Part shown: positions 19,509 to 27,620 of the stretch, piece by piece | Layout: each line of letters begins with the position of its first letter | Numbering within the stretch: the first letter of the stretch is position 1 | Source of the DNA: Streptomyces sp. SID12488 | GTDB lineage: Bacteria; Actinomycetota; Actinomycetes; Streptomycetales; Streptomycetaceae | Assembly: GCF_010548275.1 (NCBI RefSeq) | Contig: NZ_JAAGLT010000019.1 | Coordinates: 62,001 to 126,000 of the forward strand | Reading direction: 5' to 3' | Length of the DNA: 64,000 bases | Notes under the pieces: generated by a model | What the model was told of the DNA's origin: nothing | Seen by the model: only the letters and a program-made list of their open reading frames with translations | Database searches by the model: none | Position numbers and translations under genes: made by a program

Positions 19509-20571
19509 CTCAGACACCGACGGGCATGACCTTCGGCATCACGGGGACGCCGAAGTGCGCGACGACGGCGCCAAGTTGATCGACCTCGCCGTGAACGTCC
19601 GGGCCGACGCTCCCCCGGCGTGGCTGCGCGAGCACATCGCCGGGTCGCTCGGCGGGCTCGCCGCGTATCCCGACGGGCGGGCCGCGCGGGCCGCGGTGGC
19701 GGCCCGGCACGGGGTGCCGGTGGAACGGGTGCTGCTCACCGCCGGGGCCGCGGAGGCCTTCGTGCTGCTGGCGCGCGCCCTGCGGGTACGCCGGCCGGTG
19801 GTCGTGCACCCGCAGTTCACGGAGCCGGAGGCGGCACTGCGGGATGCCGGGCACAGTGTGGACCGGGTGCTGCTGCGGGCTGCGGACGGGTTCCGGCTGG
19901 ACCCGGCGCTCGTGCCCGACGACGCCGACCTGGTGGTGGTCGGCAACCCGACGAACCCCACGTCGATCCTGCATCCGGCGGCGGTCATCGCCCGGCTCGC
20001 CCGTCCTGGGCGGACGTTGGTGGTCGACGAGGCGTTCATGGACGCGGTGCCCGGTGAGCGGGAGGCGTTGGCCGGGCGTACGGACGTGCCCGGGCTCGTG
20101 GTGCTGCGGAGCCTGACGAAGACGTGGGGGCTGGCAGGGCTGCGGATCGGATACGTGCTGGGGGCGCCGGAGACGGTCGCGGAGCTGGAGCGGGCGCAGC
20201 CGTTGTGGCCGGTGTCCACGCCGGCGCTGGCCGCGGCGCAGGTGTGTGTGTCCGGGCCGGCGCTGGCGGAGGCGGAGGAGGGGGCGCGGCGTATCGCCGC
20301 GGACCGGGCTCATCTGGTCGCCGGGCTCGACGAGTTCGGGTCCGACGGGGTGCGGGTGGTGACTCCGGCGGAGGGGCCGTTCGTGCTGGTACGGGTGGAG
20401 CGGGCTGTTGCGGTGCGGGGGCATCTGCGGACGCTGGGGTATGCGGTGCGCCGCGGGGACACGTTTCCCGGGTTGGGGGAGGAGTGGTTGCGGGTGGCCG
20501 TGCGGGATCGGGTGACGGTGAACGGGTTTCTGCAGGCGTTCGATCGGGCGGTGACGCTCGCCGGACGGTGA
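19498..20571 (+). CDS. cobC: PLP-dependent threonine-phosphate decarboxylase-like protein CobC/CobD type
   Basis: A fold-type I PLP enzyme of about 357 residues, related to histidinol-phosphate aminotransferase and L-threonine-O-3-phosphate decarboxylase, which makes the aminopropanol phosphate arm of cobalamin. Visible features are LIDLAVNVRADAPPAWLRE near residue 22, VVVGNPTNPTSILHPA near residue 145, and SLTKTWGLAGLRIGYVLG near residue 205 with the PLP lysine. Two starts are possible: 19453, or 19498, the latter giving an 11-nt overlap with cbiX. I prefer 19498 because the earlier start would only add residues read from the His-tail DNA of cbiX. Confidence 0.85.
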   Translation: MRTDSDTDGHDLRHHGDAEVRDDGAKLIDLAVNVRADAPPAWLREHIAGSLGGLAAYPDGRAARAAVAARHGVPVERVLLTAGAAEAFVLLARALRVRRPVVVHPQFTEPEAALRDAGHSVDRVLLRAADGFRLDPALVPDDADLVVVGNPTNPTSILHPAAVIARLARPGRTLVVDEAFMDAVPGEREALAGRTDVPGLVVLRSLTKTWGLAGLRIGYVLGAPETVAELERAQPLWPVSTPALAAAQVCVSGPALAEAEEGARRIAADRAHLVAGLDEFGSDGVRVVTPAEGPFVLVRVERAVAVRGHLRTLGYAVRRGDTFPGLGEEWLRVAVRDRVTVNGFLQAFDRAVTLAGR

Positions 20572-20577
20572 GTTTCT

Positions 20578-20780
20578 TCGCCCCCGCCGCCCCTACCCGT
20601 CCCGTCCTTCTGGGGCTCCGCCCCAGACCCCGCTCCTCAAACGCCGGAGGGGCTGGAGAAGCCGGCCGGGGCTTGATCTTTCAGCCCGTCCGGCGTTTGA
20701 GGACGAGGCCGTTCAGGCCGAAGCGGGGGTCTGGGGGCGGCAGCCCCCAGGGACGGGACGGGTAGGGGCGGCGGGGGCGA
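20578..20780. repeat. Large imperfect inverted repeat between convergent cobC and the LAETG gene
   Basis: The outer arms are a perfect 30-bp inverted repeat (20578-20607 and 20751-20780). An inner pair of 14 bp (20635-20648 and 20689-20702, CCTCAAACGCCGGA) is also perfect. The right half is nearly identical to the repeat inside cobB (12238-12337) in opposite orientation. It probably folds into a long cruciform or RNA hairpin and can end transcription from both sides. Confidence 0.9.
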
Positions 20781-20796
20781 GAAGACCCCCCCTGCG

Positions 20797-21690
20797 TCAG
20801 CTCTTGCCTCGGCGGGCCAGCGCGACCGCTCCTCCGCCCGCCACCAGCAGGACGGCCGCCCCGCCCATGAGGTACGGCGTCATCGAGCTGCTCCCCGTCT
20901 CCGCGAGCCCCGCCTCGGCCGGAGCCCCCTGCGGCTTCACCTCCGGTGCCGGTTTCGTCGGGGCCGGCGGAGCCGCCTGTACCGCCGGTGCCTCGCACGT
21001 CGCCTTCGCCAGCGTCACCGTGCCCTCGACCTCCGCCACGTTGAGGTCCAACGGGTTGACGGACACCGTGAGTTCGAGCGCGGTCGCGGCCGCCGTACGG
21101 GTCGTCGTCTCCGTCTGTGACAGGTCGAGGCGCACCTCGCCGACTCCCGGCACCTTCACCTCGACGGGGCCGCTCGGCGTCAGCGTCACCTTCTTCCCGA
21201 GAGCCGTCACCGAACCCAGGAGGTTCGAGGAGGCGACCGGCTTCGCCCCCGCGACGCAGGTCGCCTTCGACGTGACCTGCTCGACCTCGATCAGCGACAG
21301 GAGCGGAAGCCCCGGTACATGGAGCTTGGCGTGCGCGAGTTTCGTGGACGCCTCCGCCTTTCCGTCCGACACCGCCGCCTTCGCCTCCGCGACCTCAGCA
21401 CCGAGCACGGTGAACGGCTTTCCGCCGTCCACACCGTCCAACGTGGCTGTCAGCGCCGTCTGTTGGGCGCTCTGCGGCGCCTGGACCTCGTTCAGCGCGA
21501 CCGCGAGCGGGACGTTCACGCTCTTGTTGAGGAGGGACACGTTCAGCCCGGTGCGGAGGACTACCGCGCTTGCGCGGCCCTGGTCCTCCGTCGCGTGGGC
21601 CAGGGCCGCTGGACCGGCGGCCACCAGGGCCGTGGCTGCCGCGACGGTGGCCAGACGGCGTGCGGGCATGCGGAAGTTGGTGGCGTTCAC
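20797..21690 (-). CDS. LAETG-motif cell-wall-anchored surface protein (SCO1860-like)
   Basis: A 297-residue secreted protein. An N-terminal signal peptide (RRLATVAAATALVAAGPAALAHA) is followed by a Val-, Ala- and Thr-rich extracellular region and a Pro/Ala linker near residue 245. The C-terminal sorting signal is LAETG near residue 265, then a hydrophobic helix and the basic tail ARRGKS. The LAXTG motif is the recognition sequence of class E sortases in Streptomyces. Three cysteines are spaced widely in the mature part. The function is unknown, and the position next to the cobalamin cluster is one I recall as conserved in streptomycetes. The start is GTG. Confidence 0.88.
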   Translation of the reverse strand: MNATNFRMPARRLATVAAATALVAAGPAALAHATEDQGRASAVVLRTGLNVSLLNKSVNVPLAVALNEVQAPQSAQQTALTATLDGVDGGKPFTVLGAEVAEAKAAVSDGKAEASTKLAHAKLHVPGLPLLSLIEVEQVTSKATCVAGAKPVASSNLLGSVTALGKKVTLTPSGPVEVKVPGVGEVRLDLSQTETTTRTAAATALELTVSVNPLDLNVAEVEGTVTLAKATCEAPAVQAAPPAPTKPAPEVKPQGAPAEAGLAETGSSSMTPYLMGGAAVLLVAGGGAVALARRGKS

Positions 21691-21843
21691 GGTTGGGGAC
21701 CCCTCGGAAGAGACACGCTTGGGACCCGGTAAGAATTACGTACAGGCAGTCAACGGTCAGCGATCTGACAGGACTTCACTCATACGTGGGGTTTCCGCGC
21801 AGATCTTCGAATCCCACGGCACGGATGTTCACTGCATTCACCC

Positions 21844-21878
21844 GGGTCACGCGGTCACGCGGGTCACGCGGGTCACCC
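21844..21878. repeat. Short tandem repeat GGGTCACGC at the amidohydrolase 3' end
   Basis: Four head-to-tail units of 8-9 nt (GGGTCACGC, GGTCACGC, GGGTCACGC, GGGTCACCC) run up to and across the amidohydrolase stop codon. The rest of the 182-nt intergenic stretch 21691-21872 holds the leader of the LAETG gene, with no other structure I can identify. Confidence 0.7.
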
Positions 21879-22964
21879 TACGACCCGCCCGTTCAGCACC
21901 ACCCGCGACGGCGCCCCCAACACCCTTACGTCCGCCCGCGGATCGCTCTCGTACACCACCAGGTCCGCCGCCGCCCCCTCCGCGAGACCGGGCCGCCCCA
22001 GCCACTCCCGCGCACCCCATGTCGTCGCCGACAGCGCCTCGACCGGCGGGATACCGGCCTTGGTCAGCTCGGCCACCTCCGCCGCGACCAGCCCGTGCGG
22101 CAACGTGCCCCCCGCGTCCGTGCCGACGTACACCGGGATCCCCGCGTCGTACGCGGACCGCACCGTGTCGTAGCGCCGTTCGTGCAGGCGGCGCATGTGG
22201 GCCGACCAGGTGGGGAACTTGGCGTCGCCGGATGCCGCCAGGTCCGGGAACGTCGCGATGTTCACCAGGGTCGGGACGATCGCGACCCCGCGCGCGGCGA
22301 ACAGCGGGATCGTGTCCTCGGTCAGGCCCGTCGCATGCTCGACGCAGTCGATGCCCGCCTCGACCAGGTCCCGCAGGGAGTCCTCCGCGAAGCAGTGGGC
22401 CGTGACCCGCGCGCCCAGGCGGTGGGCCTCCGCGATCGCCGCCTCCACCTCCTCGCGCGGCCAGCAGGCGGAGAGGTCGCCGGTGCCGCGGTCCAGCCAG
22501 TCGCCCACCAGCTTCACCCAGCCGTCGCCGCGCCTGGCCTCCTGGGCGACGTACGCCACCAGGTCGTCCGGCTCGATCTCGTGCGCGAAGCCCCGGATGT
22601 AGCGGCGGGTACGGGCGATGTGCCGGCCCGCCCTGATGATCTTCGGGAGGTCTTCACGGGCGTCGGTCCAGCGAGTGTCGGACGGTGAGCCGGCATCCCG
22701 GATGAGGAGCGTGCCCGCGTCCCGGTCCGTCAGCGCCTGCTTCTCGGCAGTGTCCTGCGGCACCGTTCCGTCCGGTCCCAGGCCCACATGGCAGTGCGCG
22801 TCGACCAGACCGGGCAGCGCCCAGCCCTCCACCGTGCGGATGTCACGGGCGCCGGGCGGACGGTCGTACGTGATCCGGCCGCCGACCACCCACAGCTCGT
22901 CGCGGATCTCCTCCGGGCCGACCAGCACCCGCCCCTTCACCCGCAGCACCGCCTGATCGCTCAT
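21873..22964 (-). CDS. Metal-dependent amidohydrolase (imidazolonepropionase-like)
   Basis: A 363-residue amidohydrolase-superfamily protein with a metal-binding TIM barrel. It shows GLVDAHCHVGLG (near residue 52, the HxH pair), ARVTAHCFAEDS (near residue 190), CVEHATGL (near residue 212) and VYVGTDAGGTLPHG (near residue 287, the catalytic Asp). The substrate cannot be read from the sequence; related proteins hydrolyse cyclic amides, peptides or imidazolones. It lies 9 nt behind the ATPase gene of an amino-acid ABC transporter and so ends that operon, which suggests that it acts on something the transporter brings in (inference). Confidence 0.85.
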   Translation of the reverse strand: MSDQAVLRVKGRVLVGPEEIRDELWVVGGRITYDRPPGARDIRTVEGWALPGLVDAHCHVGLGPDGTVPQDTAEKQALTDRDAGTLLIRDAGSPSDTRWTDAREDLPKIIRAGRHIARTRRYIRGFAHEIEPDDLVAYVAQEARRGDGWVKLVGDWLDRGTGDLSACWPREEVEAAIAEAHRLGARVTAHCFAEDSLRDLVEAGIDCVEHATGLTEDTIPLFAARGVAIVPTLVNIATFPDLAASGDAKFPTWSAHMRRLHERRYDTVRSAYDAGIPVYVGTDAGGTLPHGLVAAEVAELTKAGIPPVEALSATTWGAREWLGRPGLAEGAAADLVVYESDPRADVRVLGAPSRVVLNGRVVG

Positions 22965-22973
22965 GACGGCACT

Positions 22974-23822
22974 TTAGTTGGGCCCCGTCGGCTTCTTCCC
23001 CTCCGCCTGTGCCGACTCCGCCTGTGCCGACTCCTCCTCCACCTCCGCCATCGCGGGGTCCAGCAGGCGGGAGAGGAAGTGGCGGGTGCGTTCGTGCGCC
23101 GGGTTGGTGATGACCCGGGCCGGGGTGCCCTCCTCGACGATCACTCCGCCGTCCATGAAGACGACCCGGTCGGCGACCTCCCGGGCGAACGTCATCTCGT
23201 GCGTGACGACCATCATCGTCATGCCCTCGTTCGCCAGCCTGCGCATCACCGCCAGTACGTCCCCCACCAGCTCGGGGTCGAGTGCCGACGTCGGCTCGTC
23301 GAAGAGCATGACCTCCGGGCCCATCGCCAACGCCCTCGCGATGGCGACCCGTTGCTGCTGGCCGCCGGAGAGTGACGACGGATACGCGTCCGCCTTCTCC
23401 GAGAGGCCCACCCGCTCCAGGTTCTCCGCGGCCACCAGCGCCGCCTGAGCCTTGTCCCGCTTCAGTACCCGGCGTTGCGGCAGCGTCAGGTTCTGCGTCA
23501 CCGTCAGATGCGGGAAGAGGTTGAACTGCTGGAAGACCATGCCGATACGGCGGCGGACCTCGTCGATGTCGACGTCCGGGTGTGTGACCTCCGTACCGCC
23601 GACGAAGACCTGGCCCTTCGTCGGCTCCTCCAGCAGGTTCACACAGCGCAGCAGGGTCGACTTGCCGGACCCGGACGGGCCGATCACGCACACGACCTCG
23701 CCCTGCCCGATCTCCAGGTCGATGCCACGCAGCACCTCGTTGTCGCCGAACGACTTGTACAGGTCCCGGACTTCGATCTCCGGCACAGTCGCGTCCTTGA
23801 TACCGCTGATACCGTCGCTCAC
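22974..23822 (-). CDS. Polar amino acid ABC transporter ATPase (GlnQ type)
   Basis: A 282-residue ABC ATPase with Walker A GPSGSGKST (near residue 48), the Q-loop in MVFQQFNLFPHLTV, signature LSGGQQQR (near residue 145), Walker B VMLFDEPTSAL (near residue 168) and the switch His in VVTHEMTFAREV. This layout is typical of the glutamine/arginine importer family. The C-terminal 25 residues are acidic and repeat AQAES. GTG 23822 overlaps the permease stop as GTGA; the longer frame upstream lies within the permease gene. Confidence 0.93.
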   Translation of the reverse strand: MSDGISGIKDATVPEIEVRDLYKSFGDNEVLRGIDLEIGQGEVVCVIGPSGSGKSTLLRCVNLLEEPTKGQVFVGGTEVTHPDVDIDEVRRRIGMVFQQFNLFPHLTVTQNLTLPQRRVLKRDKAQAALVAAENLERVGLSEKADAYPSSLSGGQQQRVAIARALAMGPEVMLFDEPTSALDPELVGDVLAVMRRLANEGMTMMVVTHEMTFAREVADRVVFMDGGVIVEEGTPARVITNPAHERTRHFLSRLLDPAMAEVEEESAQAESAQAEGKKPTGPN

Positions 23823-24655
23823 TTCGTCGCCTCCCCCGCCTTGGTCTCCAGCCGTCGTACGACGAAGCCCAGCGGCACCGTCACCAGCAGATAGCACAGA
23901 CCCGCCACCAGGATCGGTGTGGAGTTGGCGGTCTGGCTGGCCAGGTCACGGCCGTACTTGGCCAGTTCGCGTTCGTCCAGGGTGACGCCGAGGAACAGCA
24001 CCAGCGAGGAGTCCTTGAACAGGAGCACCAACTCGTTGGTCAGCGGCGGGATCACGATACGGAACGCCTGCGGGATGATGATCGAGACCATGGCCCGCGC
24101 ATGCGAGAAGCCCAGTGAACGGGCCGCCTCCATCTGGCCCTTGGGCACCGCCTGGATGCCCGCGCGGATCGTCTCCGCCATGTACGCCGCCGACACCAGG
24201 CCGAGTGCCAGCGCCACCTTGCCGTACGTCCCGCCCGGGATCTCCGTGCCGGGGAAGGCGAGTGGCACCGCCACGCCCACGAAGATGAAGATCAGCAGGG
24301 CGGGCAGACCACGGAAGATCTCGATGTAGACGCCCGCGACCCAGCGGTAGGGGCCCACCGGTGACAGCCGCATCAGGGCGATCACCATCCCCAGCACCAG
24401 ACCGAAGACAAAGCCCGACAGGGTGTAGAGGACGGTGTTCTTGAGGGCCAGCGTGATGATCTCCGGGAACATCTGCTCGGCCAGGTCCGCCTGCGCGAAC
24501 TGGTTCTTCAGCCGGGCCCAGTCGGCCGACACCGCCAGGGCGACGACTGCCGCGACGAACAGCGCGTACTGGGCGCCACGGGACAGCGCGCGTTTCTGAG
24601 TGCGGCTCAGCCCCTGCTTGCGGGGCTGTACCTGCTTCGCGGAGGCGTCGGTCAT
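23819..24655 (-). CDS. Polar amino acid ABC transporter permease
   Basis: A 278-residue inner-membrane permease of the HisM/GlnP family. After a basic N-terminus (about residues 1-30) come roughly five helices. The EAA loop reads EAARSLGFSHARAMVSIIIPQAFR (given in part: EAARSLGFSHARAM) near residue 175, the contact point for the ATPase. ATG 24655 overlaps the stop of the binding-protein gene as ATGA; the frame continues a further 15 codons upstream but that part lies in the upstream gene. It forms one transporter with its two neighbours. Confidence 0.92.
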   Translation of the reverse strand: MTDASAKQVQPRKQGLSRTQKRALSRGAQYALFVAAVVALAVSADWARLKNQFAQADLAEQMFPEIITLALKNTVLYTLSGFVFGLVLGMVIALMRLSPVGPYRWVAGVYIEIFRGLPALLIFIFVGVAVPLAFPGTEIPGGTYGKVALALGLVSAAYMAETIRAGIQAVPKGQMEAARSLGFSHARAMVSIIIPQAFRIVIPPLTNELVLLFKDSSLVLFLGVTLDERELAKYGRDLASQTANSTPILVAGLCYLLVTVPLGFVVRRLETKAGEATK

Positions 24656-25497
24656 GACGCGGACGGAGCTGCCGCGGACTCGTCGTACGGGCCGATCCAC
24701 TTCTCGTACAGCTTCTTGTACGTGCCGTCGGCCTTCGCGTCGGTGATCACCTTGTTGAGGGCGGCGAGCAGCTTGGTGTTGCCCTTCTTCACCGTGAAGC
24801 CGTACTGCTCACCGGTGTTGAGGTTGTCCACCACCTTGAAGGCGTCTGCGTTGGCCGGGGTCTTCAGCCAGCCCTGGACGACCGGGTAGTCGATGATCAC
24901 GGCCTCGACCTGGCCGGTGCGCAGGCCGTTGAGGACGGCGTCGGAGGACTCGAAGGAGATCGGGTCGAGGTCCTTGCCCTTGGCGTAGTCCTCACCGGTC
25001 GTCTGTGCCTGGGCGCCGACCTTCTTGCCCTTGAGGCCGGCGAAGGAGGTGATGCCGCTCTTCTTGTCGACGAGGACGGCCTGCGTCGCGGCGAAGTACG
25101 GGTCGGAGAAGTCGACGTTCTTCTTGCGCTCCTCGGTGATGGTCATGCCGGCCGCGCCGAGGTCGCACTGGTCCGCGTTGAGGAAGGCGCCCGTCTTGAA
25201 GTTCTCGAAGGGCGTGTCGAGGATCTCCTGCTTCACACCGAGGTTCTTGGCGGCGAGATCCACGAGAGACACGTCGAAGCCCTGCACCTTGCCGTCGATC
25301 TCCGACTGGAAGGGCGGGTAGGGGAGGTGGGTGCAGACGGTGAGCTGACCGCCCTTGACGAGTTCGACCCCGCCGGCGGCGGTCTTCGAGGCGCCGCCTC
25401 CGTCGTCGTCCGAGGAGCAGCCGGCCACGAGCAGGAGCCCGGCCGTCGCGGTGGTGGCGGCCAGCATGCGGGACCGTCGTCCGAGGACCGTGTTCAA
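24652..25497 (-). CDS. Polar amino acid ABC transporter substrate-binding lipoprotein
   Basis: A 281-residue family 3 solute-binding protein. The N-terminus is a lipoprotein signal with lipobox LVAGC near residue 25, followed by a Ser/Asp/Gly linker. The mature protein has LTVCTHLPYPPFQSEIDGKV (given up to 20 residues), VQGFDVSLVDLAAKNLGV and the DLGAAGMTITEERKKNVDFS region typical of the fold. The start is a TTG at 25497, supported by AGGAGG five nt upstream; the next ATG would cut into the signal peptide. The ligand is probably a polar amino acid or related compound. It is the first gene of a leftward operon. Confidence 0.92.
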   Translation of the reverse strand: MNTVLGRRSRMLAATTATAGLLLVAGCSSDDDGGGASKTAAGGVELVKGGQLTVCTHLPYPPFQSEIDGKVQGFDVSLVDLAAKNLGVKQEILDTPFENFKTGAFLNADQCDLGAAGMTITEERKKNVDFSDPYFAATQAVLVDKKSGITSFAGLKGKKVGAQAQTTGEDYAKGKDLDPISFESSDAVLNGLRTGQVEAVIIDYPVVQGWLKTPANADAFKVVDNLNTGEQYGFTVKKGNTKLLAALNKVITDAKADGTYKKLYEKWIGPYDESAAAPSAS

Positions 25498-25529
25498 GGG
25501 GACCTCCTGTGGGGGGACTGTGGGTTCTG

Positions 25530-25557
25530 ATTATAAGGAGACGTTTGACCATCTCAA
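25530..25557 (-). promoter_or_regulatory. Sigma-70-type promoter of the amino-acid ABC operon
   Basis: On the minus strand, TTGAGA (25557-25552) and TATAAT (25535-25530) are separated by 16 nt. This is a near-consensus HrdB-type promoter, rare in so GC-rich a genome. It sits about 33 nt before the TTG start, giving a short leader with AGGAGG. Confidence 0.75.
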
Positions 25558-25666
25558 ATCATTACTATGGTCGTGGCGCCGCGTGACCTGCGCTTTCGAG
25601 GGCGCGCAGCCTCGCGGTTAGTCTCGACTCGACTCCCCTACCCCGCGATCCGAAGAGAGCACCACC

Positions 25667-26770
25667 GTGACCACGCACCCCTTCCTGGACCTGGCGCCAC
25701 TGACCCCCGCTCGCTTCGCGTCGATCGAGGACCGCGTGGCGCGGCTGCTCTCCACCGAGCAGGACGTCGTGATCATGCAGGGCGAGGCGCTGCTGCCCCT
25801 GGAAGGCGCTATCAGGGGGACCGCGGGCCCGGGTACGACGGCCCTCAACGTCGTCACGGGCCCCTACGGGCAGACGTTCGGCGACTGGCTGCGGGACTGC
25901 GGAGCCACGGTCGTCGACCTTGTGGTGCCCTTCCACTCGGCGGTCACGCCCGCGCAGATCCGGGCGGCGTTCGCCGAGCACCCGGAGATCGACTTCGTCT
26001 CGCTGGTGCACGCGGAGGCGGCGACCGGCAACACCAACCCGGTCGCGGAGATCGGCGAGGCGGTACGGGAACACGGCGCCCTCTTCTACCTCGACGCCGT
26101 CGCGTCGGTCGGTGCCGAGCCGGTGCTGCCGGACGCGTGGGGTGTCGACCTGTGCGTGATCGGGGCGCAGAAGGCGATGGGCGGGCCGGCCGGGGTGTCG
26201 GCGGTGTCGGTGAGCGAGCGCGCGTGGGCGCGGATGGCGGCGAATCCGGGGGCGCCCCGGCGGTCGTACCTCTCACTGCTGGACTGGAAGGAGCGGTGGA
26301 TCGACGGCGGCCGACGCGCGCTCCTGCACGCTCCCGCCCAGTTGGAGATGCTCGCGCTGGAGGCGTGCGTCGAGCGGATCGAGGCGGCGGGGCTCGACAC
26401 GGTGATCGCCCGGCACAGGGCAGCGGCGGCGGCCACCCGGGCGGGGGCGCTCGCGCTGGGCGGCGGCCTTGAGCCGTATGTGTACGAGGCCGAGGACGCG
26501 GCGCCGGTCGCCACGACCCTGCGGGCACCCTCCGGGGTCGTCGCGTCGGAGCTGGTGGCGAGCGCGCTGGCCACCGATCCGGCGCTGCCGCTGGCGGCGG
26601 GCGGGGGCGCGCTGGCCAAGGAGATGATCCGGGTCAACCACTACGGGGCGGACGCGACGCCGGAGACGGTGCTCGGGAGTCTGGCCGCGCTGGGCGCGGC
26701 GCTGGCGGACCGGGGGCTGATGGTGGACGTCGAAGAGGCTCTGCGGCACGCGGTCGCGAATTTCTCGTGA
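25667..26770 (+). CDS. Class V aminotransferase (alanine-glyoxylate type)
   Basis: A 367-residue fold-type I PLP enzyme. The PLP-binding lysine is in LCVIGAQKAMGGPAGVSAV (near residue 165), and the Asp before it in LFYLDAVASVGAEP (near residue 143). VMIQGEALLPLEGAIRGTA-like sequence and VHAEAATGNTNPVAEIG match the serine/alanine-glyoxylate and pyridoxamine-pyruvate aminotransferase group. The substrate is not clear. GTG 25667 follows GAAGAGAG. It is divergent from the amino-acid importer and may share a substrate with it (inference). No terminator is evident before the ectoine leader. Confidence 0.82.
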   Translation: MTTHPFLDLAPLTPARFASIEDRVARLLSTEQDVVIMQGEALLPLEGAIRGTAGPGTTALNVVTGPYGQTFGDWLRDCGATVVDLVVPFHSAVTPAQIRAAFAEHPEIDFVSLVHAEAATGNTNPVAEIGEAVREHGALFYLDAVASVGAEPVLPDAWGVDLCVIGAQKAMGGPAGVSAVSVSERAWARMAANPGAPRRSYLSLLDWKERWIDGGRRALLHAPAQLEMLALEACVERIEAAGLDTVIARHRAAAAATRAGALALGGGLEPYVYEAEDAAPVATTLRAPSGVVASELVASALATDPALPLAAGGGALAKEMIRVNHYGADATPETVLGSLAALGAALADRGLMVDVEEALRHAVANFS

Positions 26771-26866
26771 ATGCGCGCTAAAATTGGGTAATCAAATTGC
26801 AGGAAATCACGGATAGCCTCCCGTTCACTCTCCTGCCCGCTTTCCTTCGACCTAAACGCAAATGTT

Positions 26867-26895
26867 TTGCGAACAATTCGAGTGAATTGCATGGT
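26867..26895 (+). promoter_or_regulatory. Candidate ect promoter with a palindrome in the spacer
   Basis: TTGCGA (26867-26872) and CATGGT (26890-26895) are 17 nt apart. The spacer contains a perfect inverted repeat, CAATTC-GAGT-GAATTG (26874-26889), exactly where a repressor or activator would act. It lies in a 274-nt stretch (26771-27044) that is far more AT-rich than its surroundings. The assignment is by eye. The -10 element is weak. Confidence 0.45.
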
Positions 26896-26914
26896 TGTGA
26901 CGCACTCAACAATG

Positions 26915-26953
26915 CGCCCGCTTTGTCTGATTATTTACTGGACATAGCGGGCG
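26915..26953 (+). promoter_or_regulatory. Hairpin in the ectA leader
   Basis: A perfect 8-bp stem (CGCCCGCT / AGCGGGCG) closes a 23-nt loop in which GTC/GAC can add three more pairs. It would lie in the ect mRNA leader if transcription begins at the upstream candidate promoter. Downstream, ATTCCG (26977-26982) can pair either with CGGAAT (26966-26971) or, in part, with CGGAA (26991-26995), giving two exclusive small hairpins. It lacks a U tract, so it is not an obvious terminator. Confidence 0.4.
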
Positions 26954-27044
26954 TTCTCGCGCTCCCGGAATAACACATTCCGCACCCGCACGGAACCCCG
27001 ATCCACGATGCATTTTTGATTTTCTCTCGGTAAGTTCCATTTGC

Positions 27045-27587
27045 ATGAGCGCAGCACGGACAGACCTGCAAATAGACCGCCCGGCGATTGCCGACGGGGC
27101 GGCGCTGTGGCGGATCGCCCGGGACTCGAAGGTTCTCGATCTCAACTCGTCGTACAGCTATCTGCTGTGGTGCCGGGACTTCGCCGCCACCTCGGCCGTC
27201 GTCCGGGACTCCGCCGGGCACCCGGTCGGCTTCGTCACCGGGTATGTCCGACCGGACCGGCCGGGCACCCTGCTCATCTGGCAGGTGGCCGTCGACGCCG
27301 ACCACCAGGGGCGCGGACTCGCCGCCGCGCTGCTCGACGGGCTGACCCGGCGGGTCGGCGCCGAGCAGGGGCTCACCTCCGTCGAGACCACCATCGCCCC
27401 CGGCAACACCGCCTCGGAGCGGCTGTTCACCTCGTTCGCGCAGCGCCATGGCGCCACCGTCGAGCGCGAGGTGCTGTTCGACACGGGCCAGTTCCCGGGC
27501 GACCCGCACGACTCGCACGACCCCGAGGTCCTGTACCGCATCGGCCCTCTCTCCGAACTTGGCGGCCTTTCCGGGCTCTCCGGCTGA
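27045..27587 (+). CDS. ectA: L-2,4-diaminobutyrate N-gamma-acetyltransferase EctA
   Basis: A 180-residue GNAT enzyme that acetylates diaminobutyrate in ectoine synthesis. Characteristic EctA stretches are DLNSSYSYLLWCRDFAATSAV (given in part: LDLNSSYSYLLWCRDF) near residue 33, GFVTGYVRPDRPGTLLIWQV near residue 63, the acetyl-CoA loop DHQGRGLA near residue 87, and TTIAPGNTASERLFTSFA near residue 117. The length is normal. The ATG is preceded by a weak ribosome-binding site (GGTAAG) after the long AT-rich leader. It is the first gene of ectABCD. Confidence 0.96.
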   Translation: MSAARTDLQIDRPAIADGAALWRIARDSKVLDLNSSYSYLLWCRDFAATSAVVRDSAGHPVGFVTGYVRPDRPGTLLIWQVAVDADHQGRGLAAALLDGLTRRVGAEQGLTSVETTIAPGNTASERLFTSFAQRHGATVEREVLFDTGQFPGDPHDSHDPEVLYRIGPLSELGGLSGLSG

Positions 27588-27620
27588 TCTCGCCCCCCAC
27601 TTTTCAAGGAGTTCACCGAC

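Noticed and set aside
26915..26953. Hairpin as terminator of the 25667-26770 aminotransferase gene
   Set aside because: It is 144 nt past the stop, has a 23-nt loop and no T run; I list it as a leader structure instead.
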